Source: Geosiphon pyriformis (lineage: Eukaryota; Glomeromycota; Glomeromycetes; Archaeosporales; Geosiphonaceae). Taken from it: a DNA stretch of 64,000 nt. Shown piece by piece: positions 35,454 through 47,721 of this stretch (positions within the stretch are counted from its first letter, which is position 1; the number at the start of each line of letters is the position of its first letter). Location: positions 62,001-126,000 of the forward strand of contig JAAOMT010000483.1 of assembly GCA_016748015.1 (NCBI GenBank). The letters run 5' to 3'. A program made the position numbers and the translations under genes. The notes under the pieces are model-generated. The model worked only from the letters and a program-made list of their open reading frames with translations. It searched no databases and had not been told where the DNA came from.

Positions 35454-37244
35454 TCAAGAGGCATTGAAGGCTGAAATTCCAGTGATGGCCCGGCCCAAGA
35501 TAAGACTGTGAATATCATGGGTTCCTGAAAAAAAAATAGGTAAGAAAGCTGGGTCGCATGCATTTAGCTTCGCAAGCATGATGTCACACCTTCATAAGTA
35601 TTTGTTGTGCAGAGGTTCTGTTCGTGCCTGATTATGTGATACTCATCGCTAATCCCATTGCCACCAAGAACGTCTCTCATTGACCGTGCAATTTCCAATG
35701 CTTTTGCACATGAGTTACGTTTGACTAAAGAGATCATTTCGGGGGCTACTTTTCCCTGATCTTTTAATCGACCTACCTGAAGGCAGGCTTGAAGACCAAT
35801 AGCAATCTATTTATTCAAGTTGTCAAACAAACTTAAGAACCTAGCAACATCAAAGGAGAAAATGAAGAAAGTGTTCCCTAACCTCTGAATTAGCATCGGC
35901 AAATTTCTTTTGAATTAACTGAAATCGAGCTAGTGGAACCCCAAATTGTTCCCGATTAAGTGCGTATAAACGTGCTTGTGTCAAACAAAATTCCGCAGCT
36001 CCAAGAACACCCCACGAGATACCAAAACGAGCACTATTCAAACAGCCAAATGGGCCCTATTGATGGGTACATAGAATCAATTTTTTAGAATTAGGAGTAT
36101 GATTAATTGGAAGAAATTTACCTTGAGGCCTTGAACACCAGGAATTAGGTTTTCCTCCGGAACTTCCACATTATCAAGCATGATCATACCGGTAATCGAA
36201 GCACGAAGTGATAACTTACCCTTGATAAGAGGTGCCCAAAGCCCTTTCATTCCCTATAAAGGCAATTAACATATTTAATATTATAATCGAAAATTCTAAG
36301 AGATTAAGATAGAACTTGGAGATTATACCTTTTCTAGTATATATCCACGAATTTTACCGTCCTCTTTTGTCTTAGCCCAGACAATAAAAACATCAGCAAT
36401 AGGAGAATTGGTAATCCAAGTTTTTGCTCCATTAAGAATAAAAACTCCTTTTTCTCTATGTGCAGTTGTTGTCATTCCTGAAGGGTCCGATCCATGATTC
36501 GGTTCAGTTAACCCAAAACAACCAACAAGCTCACCTTTGGCTATTTTATAATGTGATTAGTAAAAATCTTCGAAAAATAGTTTGTATTGAAAAGAAAATA
36601 TTTACCCAACTTTGGCAAATACTTTTCTTTTTGTGCTTCTGTACCATAGACATTGATTGGATGCATGACAAGAGAAGATTGAACGCTCATGGCAGATCGG
36701 TAGCCACTATCTACTCTGAAAAAAATAGGATTATTATCTTTCGAATTAAGGAGATTGGATTAAAAACAAAATCATTTACAAAAATTAACACTAGACCCCG
36801 ACCTTTCTATTTCACGTGCAATGAGACCATAGGCGACAGATGAAATACCCGCACATCCATAGCCTTTGATATTTGCTCCTAATAAGCCAATATTGCCCAT
36901 TTCTTTGAGTATTTCACGATCAAAATCTATAAAAAAAATGAAAAATGTGGTTGCAATTAAAAGTAGAAAGAGCACTTCACACTGCATCCCATGAAGAGGA
37001 CTTCGTCACGTACCTTCATTACGATAAGCCTTAAGGATCCGGGGGAAAAGCTTCTCTTGACAATACTCTCGGGTGGTATCACTGTTGATTAGAAATTAAA
37101 ATTTGGAAGTTTATTGATTAAAATGGGAACCTCTTCTCAATTTCAGTTTCGCTCGCTCACCTAAAAGAAAACTCACCGAATCGCCCTTTCTTCTTCAGTT
37201 AGCTGGGATTCTAGTAGTAAAGGATCTTCCCAATTGTATTTAAC
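35454..37244 (-). CDS. Glutaryl-CoA dehydrogenase (start unresolved)
   Basis: Flavoprotein that oxidises and decarboxylates glutaryl-CoA to crotonyl-CoA in lysine and tryptophan breakdown in mitochondria. Nine exons: 37244-37177, 37081-37014, 36926-36803, 36715-36606, 36540-36329, 36253-36122, 36056-35883, 35806-35590, 35524-35454, giving 391 residues. Signatures: [16 protein letters not shown] at the start, [37 protein letters not shown] with the substrate Arg, [15 protein letters not shown] and [12 protein letters not shown] for FAD and substrate, and TYEGTHDIH with the catalytic Glu (a split codon between the last two exons). The upstream part with the mitochondrial presequence was not found. 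An ATG at about 37,353 gives a plausible presequence, but I could not find a splice in phase. Confidence 0.88.
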
Positions 37245-37779
37245 TTTTGTAAAAAAAACCAACTCGTTTAATATAGTAGTAAGTATAAAAAATGTGAACT
37301 TTTGTTAATAGGTACTGGAAGCTCCTGAAGCCATTAAACGCCGACATGAGGAAATCCGGGAAAGGAACCCGAGAACAAAAATGGATCTTGGTGAGAAACC
37401 ACGCTTGAACATCGTTAAATTAAAGTTATCGGTGAAATGTATAAAAATTATTCAAAATAAGCAATTCCTTGATTATCGAGCATCTATTCAGATGATGCAT
37501 TATAAACAGAATTCGGTTTTCCAAATTTTTAAGACATCATTATTACGTTTTTATTGAAATTGTTCCTTCTTTACATCACATGAGATACATGGGCATTAAC
37601 GGACCTTTATGATGTCATGTAGTGAGACCATAAATGGTTACTCAAAGAAAAAGTGACAATTTGTGCCCCTTCTATAATCACTTGGTTTTGAAATTCTATA
37701 TAATAAAATTTTCTCCACCAATATTTATTTTGAAGCTTTTTAATCCTGAACTTATTTAATTTTCGCAGTAGCATCTTCA
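37245..37779. other. Intergenic 535 bp between divergent genes
   Basis: It should hold the missing 5' end of the dehydrogenase gene and the promoter of the phospholipase D gene. A block at 37,317-37,390 is open in several frames on both strands and has exon-like edges, but is unassigned. Confidence 0.5.
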
Positions 37780-40700
37780 ATGTCGAATATTTTAGACAAT
37801 AATCTGTTAAATGAGCAAAAAAATCAAGTTACCCTTTCCCCTGGTACACAGGCCTTATTGGACGTTCCCAAATCAGGACATAACAGTCCTAGAGAATCAT
37901 CAGAAGACGAAGAAACCTCAAGTAATGTGGAAGAGCGCTCCTGGGACATACTTAACTCCCTTTTAAAAACACTGGGAGAAAATTCGAATGAGAAAGATGG
38001 CAGTCGTGGAATACACAAGGCAGATACTAGAGCAAAGCTTAATAGACGCCGAACAAAAGGGGGGACTCCAATATCTGAGCCGTTGACAGAAGAACAATTA
38101 TCTGCCCCATATGTTGAAGAGAAAAAACCAGAAAAACCAGAATATATAAACCGTCCATGGATAAATGACGATATCAATAGCTCTGAAACTCCTCTAAATG
38201 GAGTTGATGGTAAAGATGCTGTGGAGGAGCAACCCCATGGCTCAACTCCTAAGCACCATTTACGTGACAAATTTAAAAAAGCAATTGCTTTAAACACAGT
38301 AAATCGAGCGTTGGGAAATGCTAATGGTAGAAAGCATTTAAAAGATATTAATACCTATTCAGTGTTAATGCCTGCTTTTCCTAGTCCACTTGCTGTACCA
38401 TATTTGTGGGCATCAAAAGACGCAAAAGGTCGTAGAGCGGTTAGTGTGTTATTTTTTCATCTGGTCTTGTAATGTATCTCTTAGCATTCACTCACAATAT
38501 CAGCTATTTCATTTTTTTCTATCTCCTTTAACGAATATAGCCACCGGTTCTCTTAGATGTATTAAAGGTAGATGAATTAACATGTATATAAGAAAAAATC
38601 TCGTCAAGTTTTTGTCACCAATTTAATTATTTTTAACCTTTACTTAGCTCGCCATTACCGATTCCCATTATGACCCTTCTTTATATAACTTTCAAAGTAT
38701 ATTTCGGATTGAATTGGAATATGGAGATGTTAAATGGGTAATACATAGAACTGGCTATGAGTTTGCTGAGCTCGCTTTTAGCTTAAAATCCCGAGATGAC
38801 TTGCCTGAACTTCCATCTTTTCCTGCTGGCATTGCTCGTTGGTTCCGCAAATTTTGGTCGGGCCATTCCAGTCATCATCAAAGACATACGGAAGCTGCTT
38901 TAGAACGACGAAAAGAACTGGAAAAATATTTACTCAAACTTTTAAAAGTGTTGAACTTTCATGTTTGCTATGATTTATATGAATTTCTCGAACTTAGTGC
39001 AATATCTATTACACGTGATATGGGATGGAAAGGGAAGGAAGGTTACATGTCTACTAAAGTCCAGAGATTGAGAACTCCAATTTGTTCTTTCAGTAATTCA
39101 AGCGAACGCTGGGAAAAGGAATGGGTCCTTATTCGAGACTCGTATCCTTTATTGATTTTATATATATGGATATGGATTCTCTTACGGCAGTCTTCTCTTG
39201 AGAAATGCAACAATGAATGTAGTCCATAACGAAAGAAAAATCGATTTATTTAATTCTATTAGTTATATCGCTTTTTGTTCTGATATCGATTCCCGTACTC
39301 CTGCGGATGTCTTCCTTTTAGATGACAAATTCTCCTGTACAAAAGTCGAAAGCGGAATGAGTATGTTCAAATTGCATGATCATATAAGTGTTCAGAATCA
39401 TTCGCGTCGTATCGAAATCAAGGCTGATATGCGTAAGCTGAACGATTTCATGGAAAGCATCAAAAGGGTGGAACTTGCCTCTCCTTGGGTTAGGCAGCAT
39501 CGATATGATTCATATGCACCCATCAGGGAACATTCTAAAGTAAAATGGTATGTCGATGGTAAAGATTATTTTTATGCCGTATCGGAAGCTATTTTGGCCG
39601 CAAAGACGGAAATTTATATTGAAGATTGGTGGCTTTCGCCTGAACTGGTGCGTTAGATTTACTATTATTTGAACCGTGAGGGACGTCCTTACCTCATAGT
39701 GTACCTTGTTAAGTTACACCTGCAACACTAATGTTCTTTTCTCGGATTTAGTATCTTCGTCGACCACCAACATTAAATAAAGAATACCGCCTGGACTCTT
39801 TGCTCCTAAAAAAAGCCGAAGAAGGTGTCATGATTTATATTGTAGTCTATAAAGAGGTTTCAGTCGCGTTCAGTATGGATTCGCAACACACAAAATTCTA
39901 TTTGAAAAGTCTTCACCCTAATATCCAAGGTTCGAAAATTTTGTATTTTAAGTATAATTTATCAAGCTGCAACATATTTTGAATTTTATGATTTGAATTT
40001 CAGTGCAAAGACATCCTGATCACGGACCTGAAGGGGTCATGCTCTGGACGGTAGGTTTCCATCCTTTTTAATTTGAAATTACTAAATTCATCTACTCAGC
40101 GGCTGATTCACTAATACGATTATTTCTGTTCTTTTAGCACCATGAGGTAAAAATTTACACAACTTAAGATTCCATTTATTCTTTCAAAAACGATAAATTC
40201 GGCAGTTTTTCTAAATTTGTTGGGCATAAAATGATATGGGCGATTTCTATAGAAAATAGTCGTAGTGGATTGCCGAATAGCTTTCATTGGGGGTCTAGAT
40301 CTTTGTTTTGGGAGGTATGACACTCACACCCATCAATTATCAGATTTTCACCCTAATGGAGAACATACTATATGGCCTGGCCAAGATTATTCTAATCCGC
40401 GGGTCAAAGATTTTGACAATGGTAAAACTTTTAATCTTATCTTTGTTAAACAGTGATATTTTCTGTTATAAAAATTGACCCATGGGTTTTTATAGTGGCT
40501 AAATATGAAGAGACTTTGGTTGATAAAACACTCGTACCACGAATGCCATGGCACGATGTCTCGGTTGGCTTGGTATTATGTGATATTTCAACTTTCAAAT
40601 TTCAATTCCCAATTCTCCTTATTTATCACTTTTACGATTGTAGGTTGGGCCTCCTGCACGTGACGTTGCAAGACATTTTGTTCAACGATGGAATTTCATT

Positions 40701-42857
40701 AAAGAAGAGAAGGCAGCCGGACGCACAAATATTCCATATTTACTTCCAAAGGGTGAATATGTCAGTACGCGTGATGAAAGTCGATTCAGAGGAACTTGTG
40801 AAGTTCAATTGTTGCGAAGTAGCGCGTATTGGAGCAGTGGAATTAAATTGGAGGTAAATATGAATTTCAAGTGCTCTTGTATTCTTTCAACTTGAAGCTA
40901 GTTAGGATTTACTTTTTCCTCAATTTTATAGCATTCAATCTACAGAGCTTATCGTCACTTAATATCCATTTCAAAACATTTTATCTATATCGAGAACCAA
41001 TTCTTTGGTAAGTCGATAAATTGACTAACTCGATGAGGCTGCTTTAGGAATTGATATTTGTTATATATATTTTGTATGTTCATATTAATAGTTACTGCCA
41101 CTGAAAAAGATCCTAACTACGCTGTCAAGAACCTCATTGGCGAAGTATATAATTTGTTTTACGTTTCAAAATTACCATTTTTTCTCTATTCTTATGCTTC
41201 ATTTTAATATTTTCAAGGCCATTGTGGATCGCATCAAGAAAGCTGCAAATGATCACGAGAAATTCCGTGTTATTGTAGTTATGCCATTATTACCTGCTTT
41301 TCAAGCTGATTTGAATTCGAAGGAGGCTGGGACAATCCGGTAAAGGTTTGTTGTTTCTGTGAGCATTTTTTCTCATTTACTAAAAAATTTTTCTATTCAC
41401 CTAAAGCATGGTGATGCATTGGCAGTACGTATCTATTTGCCGAGGAGGACGATCGGTTTTGGAGAAGATTGCAGCAGCTGGAATCGACCCTAAAGATTAT
41501 ATCTCTTTCTTCGCTTTACGTGGTTACGATAGAATCAAACAGCCGATCAAGGAAGATTCAGACAGCCAAAATAATGATGCAATCCAGCAAGACAATTCTT
41601 TAAAGCAAAAAGGCAAGGCAAATAGAGATGAAACCTCGCTGCCATCGGAAAGCCAGAGCATTCTTGAGCAAAAAGACGTGCAACCGGAAGATAAAACTCT
41701 ACAGCAATTAGAAACTCAGAACCTTAAGGACTCGATAGCCCCCAATGCTATGGAAAGGAGTGTGGAGTCACTTGATTCGCAGCAACCCACGCAAACTGAA
41801 GACAATCTCATTGATGAGCAAATTTCGACCGGCTCACAGCAGAAATCTGAGGGAGCTGAGCCTATCCCTTCTAGTACACAATATCTTGATAGCCGATCCA
41901 AGTATGTAACTGAAGAACTCTACATTCACAGTAAAGTATTGATTGTAGACGATCGTTATGTTATTTGTGGATCAGGTTTGTAAAAGAGGAGCAATTTGGT
42001 GAATTGCGGAAATATGGGATTTAAAGTTAATTGTATACTGTTTTTATATAGCTAACTTGAACGATAGATCCCAACTTGGTAATCGAGACTCGGAAATTGC
42101 AATTCTCATTGAAGATAAATTAACAGTCCCAACTCGTATGAACGGTCAAAGTGTAAGATTTTATATTTCATTTCTTCTGGGCTACAATAACTCAGAGATT
42201 AATTTTTATTTTGAATTATAGTATGAAGCCTCCAAATTTGCCTACACGTTACGTAGTAATCTTTTCAAAGAACACTTGGGTCTTCTTCCATCTCAGGATC
42301 ATACCACCGTAACAAAAAGTTGTATCCCACCAATAAATCCAGAGGAGTTGTATGATGTTTCTCATGGTAAGGATCGTATTTCAACTAGTGATATAATTGG
42401 CGAGTCATCAACAGGCTACTTGCCAAAGCATCCAACAAAAGAAGATTTAGCCGTGATGGACCCATTGTCTGATGAATTTTACAATTATTGGCAAAAAACC
42501 GCCCAAAATAACACGGAAGCATTCCGTGATGTTTTCCGTTGCGTTCCGGATGATAATGGTAATTTTTTCATTTCCTTGATTAATTATTATTTTTTCTATT
42601 ACTGAAGACCTTTTTTTGATAAAATATATTATTTTAAAGTAACCGATTGGGTGGGTTATAAAAATTTTGTACCGGATCCTACAAAAGTCCCTACTGGACA
42701 CGTAGCAAATACGCAAAAGAGCGTTGAGGAAGTTCGTGAGAAATTGAATCAAGTTCGTGGTCACTTGGTCGTGTTTCCGACAGAATTTTTGAAAGATGAA
42801 AATCTATTGGGTAGTGTGATCTCTAATGCAGTTACACCCGCTGAAATATTCACATAA
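37780..42857 (+). CDS. Phospholipase D (PX-PH type, Spo14/PLD1-like)
   Basis: Hydrolyses phosphatidylcholine to phosphatidic acid and choline. 1,240 residues in 17 exons: 37780-38439, 38541-38567, 38648-39141, 39263-39647, 39752-39929, 40004-40050, 40138-40146, 40253-40421, 40496-40563, 40644-40853, 40932-41007, 41092-41144, 41218-41339, 41407-41975, 42052-42152, 42222-42558, 42640-42857. A disordered acidic N-terminus of about 200 residues precedes a PX domain ([19 protein letters not shown]) and a PH domain ([27 protein letters not shown]). The first catalytic motif is HHEKIVVVD; its HHE comes from the 9-base exon 7. The second is [13 protein letters not shown], preceded by a long Gln/Ser/Glu-rich insert (about residues 875-985), as in fungal enzymes. 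The family C-terminus [16 protein letters not shown] is present. Confidence 0.93.
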
Positions 42858-43226
42858 AAATCCCAGTTATTCGGCAGCAATTTCTTTTTCTTTCTATTGT
42901 GCGAATCAAATCGATTATATTATTATTTTCCACTGTTGTATAATGTAGTATCGTTATAGATAGATTGGTTAACGAAACCTTGGTTAAAAATTAATTTGAT
43001 TATCAATAAAAATAATTTATATCGTAAAGCTTGAAGATTTTTCTGCAAACCACGCCTCCATTATTCCAAATAATGGCACTTCAGTTTCTGTTAAATTCTC
43101 GATGCGATCGACTCGACTGTAAATCTGGCATCTCTTTCAAAACCAAGCTTATTGGTCTGAACTTCTAGATTTTTGTTTCACATTCTGCGCTATGCAAAAT
43201 TCTCTTTCAATTAGAGTTGTGATGGA
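42858..43226. other. 3' flank of phospholipase D, no gene
   Basis: AT-rich at first, then mixed composition leading into a transposase relic. No open frame can be supported. Confidence 0.5.
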
Positions 43227-43530
43227 TTGCTTGCTGAGGCTGTCGCATTTTTCACTCACGAATTTGATTTTATTATCATTCCTCCTTATGAGGTATCAGA
43301 CATGGTGAATCGAAAAAAGAGAAAATCACACGAAAACAGGTTGAAAGATGCTATGCTGGGTGCACTATCGATTCCTTTAACATGTGATTACCAAGGCAGA
43401 AGAATTGGGAGCCTGAGTTTTCATCCAAAACGAGGCCTATACCTTTAAAATTGTAGCTGATATGGAAACATCCAAAGAATCTGCCGGAATTGTAAGCTTG
43501 TTATGGATAGAGATGAAAATAGTCATAGTA
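43227..43530 (+). pseudogene. TnpB/Fanzor-like nuclease relic
   Basis: A frame from about 43,227 reads AVAFFTHEFDFIIIPPYEVS and DMVNRKKRK, which resembles the stretch before and around the middle RuvC segment of IS605-type TnpB and Fanzor proteins (LPPFE...MV and a basic run). After a frame change near 43,410 another frame reads VFIQNEAYTFKIV, resembling the 'NEAYTSKTCG' box at which the zinc finger starts; here the Cys residues are gone. The N-terminal domain and the rest of RuvC are absent. It is a decayed fragment. The assignment rests on remembered motifs and no alignment. Confidence 0.5.
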
Positions 43531-44190
43531 TTGTCTGTTATTGATATGTTACAATCCATCCGTCAAAAAAGTGGTAGAATAATGCCAAATTTAAAGGTTG
43601 AAATTGATTCGGAGATCGGATTTTGAAAGTTGAAGTATCCAGCCTGGTGTGGTTTCGCTGGTCTGAATGCGGGATCTAATTCGTAGGTAATCCGAAAAGC
43701 TTGATTAAAGCTATTGGGTAAAATATCTTTTGCTCATACTCCTTTTCCATTTTTCATCAAACATGTTAGTAAAAGTAGGAAGACAATGTTCCTGAAAATA
43801 AAACATTTGCGCCTGAGAATTTCCTCGAAAAAGCTATTCTCAATCGAAATAATAATAATTGGTTTCAATTTTCGTTATTGCATGATCCCCAAATTTTTCT
43901 GGTTATTAAACAACATTATAAAAATAGGGTGAAAAGAACGACAGAGAAATCTTTAGGATCAAATTTAACAATTCTTTATTCGAATTACCCTAATTCTCTT
44001 TGATTTCAACCAAATTCAAATAGAACTTAAGCTAAACGGATATCCAAGCTAATTAACTAGTAACATTTCTGATCAGTCATAGCATAATTACCTGAATTTT
44101 GCCTCACTGGCATGTGGGTCTCGAATTAAGCTTAATATGAAATTAGCCCTCCAACATCCAAGAAGACAATATTTATTTATAGAATTGGTA
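43531..44190. other. Intergenic, nothing recognised
   Basis: It could hold more of the transposase relic, but no further motif was found. The right end is the 3' flank of the minus-strand gene. Confidence 0.5.
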
Positions 44191-45285
44191 CTAAAATCCC
44201 ATAGGGTCTAATTCCATTTCCTCGACGCTATCGTCATCATTATCATCATCCCTCACGAATCCGTCAAGAGTTATTTTCTTTTTGTCATCAGAGTCAGGCT
44301 CTTCATCGCCCAAGTATCCGTCATAACAAATCTTCTTGCTATAGGAATAAGGCTCAGCATCGACTTCCATTTCAAATTCTTTAGTGTATTCTTCATTCGG
44401 ATCTACCGTGTTATTTCTAGGTGATTATTCATGAATTCGAAATTGAATTTCATTTCTTAATAGTGCTCTACCTTTCCCATTGCCATTTTTAGCTAAGCTC
44501 GCAATATTCTCTATTCGTGTTTCTTCCTTTTTTGAGCGTCAAACAAGATTAATTAGAGTCAATTGCCCACCAATATAAAATATATAGCCTACCGGCATGT
44601 GTTCGGGGAGAACCCAAATAGGTCTTCTATATAAAACCATATCCCGCACTGGATTTTCATAGCTGAGAATAGGTTTCGAAATTTATAATTAAAAATTTGC
44701 AATTATTCACAAAAGGTCTGCAAAGAGATTGCTCACGTCCGAGTAACTAGCAACTCCTTTGGTATTTTTTTCAATGATTTTCTTAATTCACGAGGCATTT
44801 GAACGGGTTGATCAAAGTCATTAATATCATCATCACTTTTGTCTGAATCAGATGCATCTACATCAAGATTGTTAACCATCAAAACATGCTTTTGTCGTGG
44901 AATTGAACGTATTTGTCCATCAGGCTTTATTTGATTTGGCAATTCTCTTAATTCATCTGTCAAGGAGGAATTGGTTGATAGATCTATAAAGTGGTGAGGA
45001 TCAGTTATACAAATGCCACAAAAATCAAGAACCTCTCAACTTGAAATTTCGACCATTATATTAGAGCATCAAAAAGGTTGAAACCAACTCCAATATACCA
45101 GCACTATTATTTGTATAAGAGAAGTTGTCATCTTCACGAAGCGAAAGAGCTGTTAATTCCGAAGAAAGAAACTCAGAAACCAAGCGTCTCTTCGCTCTTT
45201 CGATTTCTGATTGGTCTAGATCGATTTCGGTAGGGTAGTGACGTTTTTTGGGATTTTCGAAATTTAGGAAGGGAAAAGATTCCAT
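44191..45285 (-). CDS. Uncharacterised acidic protein
   Basis: I do not recognise this protein. The model has five exons (45285-45099, 44983-44737, 44662-44593, 44526-44472, 44402-44191) that join in phase to 256 residues with one stop. The N-terminus MESFPFLNFENPKKRHYP is followed by a helical Arg/Glu segment (SEIERAKRRLVSEFLSSEL). The middle has VLMVNNLDVDASDSDKSDDD and a conserved-looking stretch YENPVRDMVLYRRPIWVLPE. The C-terminus is strongly acidic (DDDNDDDSVEEMELDPMGF). No membrane segment or signal peptide is seen. Two Asp/Ser-rich stretches suggest a nuclear or chaperone-like binding protein, but that is a guess. It is transcribed away from the Sel1 gene, 512 bp apart. Confidence 0.65.
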
Positions 45286-45797
45286 TTGTTACAGAAGTTA
45301 CAGAAAGCTACTACTTTATGAAAATTATGAGGGTAAAAACAAGAAATTATGACATCATATCTCAAATATTCCATCATAAAATAGGCAAATGCCACCCTAT
45401 TTGAAGTAATTCATTATGGCACAGCAGTTCACATTCAAGTACAATGCACATTTCGTAATACACTAATATATAAATAAATTTAGTGATAGACTATACAAGT
45501 CTGTAAAACAAAAAGCTGTAAAATTCCCGACAACATAAAAATTGCAAAAAAGTGTACTATCGAGAAAACATTTTTGTACTCCTGGGAACAACTTCTGTAT
45601 AGTCCTCTATATGCCCGTCTTCAGCTTTTTTATTACATGATGTTAGTTAACTTAATATTCCAATTGCCTTTTTCTTTTTTATCTGATATCTTTTTAAGAA
45701 TATCTCCTTGAATACAGGCTAGCAAGAATTTCGACCAGCGTTGGGAAACACTTTTCTTTTAAATTTTATATCCCTTGCTAACTTTTTTCTCGATAAT
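45286..45797. promoter_or_regulatory. Divergent intergenic region
   Basis: 512 bp between the acidic-protein gene and the Sel1-repeat gene. It contains a pyrimidine-rich run just before the plus-strand start. No defined site was recognised. Confidence 0.45.
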
Positions 45798-47721
45798 ATG
45801 AGCAAATTTAAACATGGGTTAACCGTTGACCGTGACACCGAGGACCCTATGCGTCGTCCTCGACCTGCATCTCAAGAAGGTTATAATTATCCATCAGAGT
45901 CTTTTGCCAGAAAAGAAACCCACCAACGATTAAGTAATAAACGAGAACAATTTTCGAATATTCGTCCATATAATTCTTCCGCGTCTCTAGAAGTTCGTCG
46001 CGAATATCACCAGCAACAAAGAGAACGCGACTTTTTTTCATCTTCACCATCTCATGATACCGCGTCCGATCACGGACCACCGCCTGGTCACGGACTACCG
46101 CCTGGTCATGAACCACCCCCTGGTCACGAATTATTCATTAATTCTCGGGAGTCATTAGCAACGTCAGTTATTGGCTCATACGACTATGATTTGTCGGATT
46201 ATTACTACTCTAACCGAACTTTTAATGTGTCATCACCCAATTTCCAACAACCCCGCCCTAATGATAACATGTCTCGTGATACTCTCTCACCTCTGGCAGC
46301 TCAACTAGCAAATCCTAAATCTTCATCGCGCCCTGTAACACCAACATCACAACCTCGAAATATGCCTCGGAATTTGTCACCATCAGATCCAAATAATAGA
46401 AATTCTTCCTCATCTTATCTTTCAGCCTCCCGAAAATCTGGAAATCCTGCACAAGTTTCAAATTATTCCCAATCACCCCATTCACCCAATCCTTCAAATT
46501 CATCATATATATCTCGTTCAACTAATTCTCCGCCCTCACCTTATATTGTTCCTGATTCACATTCGTTTCAAATTTCTTCTTCGAATGTAAATCAACAGCA
46601 GTTACCACCTCATTCTACATTTGTCCAACCTTCAAAATTAAGTCAACGTGTTTCCCAAGAATCTCTCATTGATCCTTTTTTTGAATCTCAAGGAAATTCA
46701 GCTAGCATTCCGCTTGATACTTCTAACTCGGTGCAACAACAAAAATCTGAGATGGAACTTCCTGGACAAACTCCACTATCCCAAAAGCTACACCCACAAC
46801 CAAAACCTCCGTCGCGTTCCCCATCCCAATATTCCCTTCAGGCACCAAGAGCCGCAGATCAACAACCACGTCCACTTTACAAGGCTAATTCTACTTCGTC
46901 ATTACATCAAAATTCTAATATTGATCCGGAATCCATAGCTCAACCATTATCACTGGAGGACTACGTTCACAAAGCGATTAAATATCACGAGGACAACGAA
47001 CTTGAAAAGTCCGCTAATTATCTTCGTATCGCTGCCGAGCTGGGATCTCCTGCCGCTATGGTATTATACGGTATAGCTTTGAGACATGGCTGGGTGAGTA
47101 AAAATTATTTGTAATTTCTAATGGATTTCTCAGTATTTTTTCTTGAATTAAATTTTGTCGAATCCATTTTCTAAAGGGATGTAAAGTAGATGCTGGTTTA
47201 GCTTTTAAATATCTCCAGAAGGCTGCAGAATTTGCTGTAAGCGACCCTGCTAAAAGGAAAGAAAGTGTTAGCTTATCTTCTGTAACAGGTGAATTGGTTT
47301 TAGCCATTTATGAATTAGGAGTGTCTTTTAGGCATGGTTGGGGTGTTTTGAAAAACAAAACTACAGCTGCTTATTACTTTGAAATTGCGGCAAATTTGGT
47401 AAGCATAAGAAAGGTCGGGTTTGTGATTTAATCTAATTTCCCATATATTAACAAATTTCCTATTTTTTTACCTTTCAGGGAGACCCCGATGCCCAAAATG
47501 ATATTGGCCTATGTTATTATAAAGGCGAAGGAGTAAAGAAGGATATGAAAATGGGTAAGGTTTTAAAATTAAAATAATTGTCTATTGGATTAAGAACTAT
47601 TCTCATGAAGAATTTTATTATCACAAAATCAGCTGCCAAATATTATAGAATGGCACATGCACAAGGTCAGGGTACAATGGGCAATTCTTGGATTTTTAAG
47701 TCGAAATATGATGATGCCTAG
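45798..47721 (+). CDS. Sel1-repeat protein, Dsf2-like
   Basis: 560 residues in four exons: 45798-47093, 47177-47398, 47479-47554, 47633-47721. The first 380 residues are low-complexity Ser/Pro/Gln/Asn, with three tandem PPGH units near residue 95 and many SP sites. From about residue 395 (LSLEDYVHKAIKYHEDNELE) four to five Sel1 repeats follow: SANYLRIAAELGSPAAMVLY, GLAFKYLQKAAEFA, AAYYFEIAANLGDPDAQNDI and SAAKYYRMAHAQGQ. The end, GTMGNSWIFKSKYDD, is typical of fungal Dsf2/Chs4-type Sel1 proteins. Such proteins are adaptors; the Chs4 branch activates chitin synthase, but there is no CaaX-like end here, so a Dsf2-type role is more likely. Function is inferred from architecture only. Confidence 0.82.
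46074..46130 (+). repeat. 18-bp coding tandem repeat (PPGH) in the Sel1 gene
   Basis: Three 18-base units encode Gly-Pro-Pro-Pro-Gly-His variants in the disordered N-terminus. Confidence 0.8.

Noticed and set aside
37317-37390. Exon-like block between the dehydrogenase and phospholipase D genes
   Set aside because: It has an acceptor-like left edge and donor-like right edge on the plus strand and is open in two frames, but no family resemblance and no partner exon in phase were found. The minus strand could equally hold the missing 5' end of the dehydrogenase gene.
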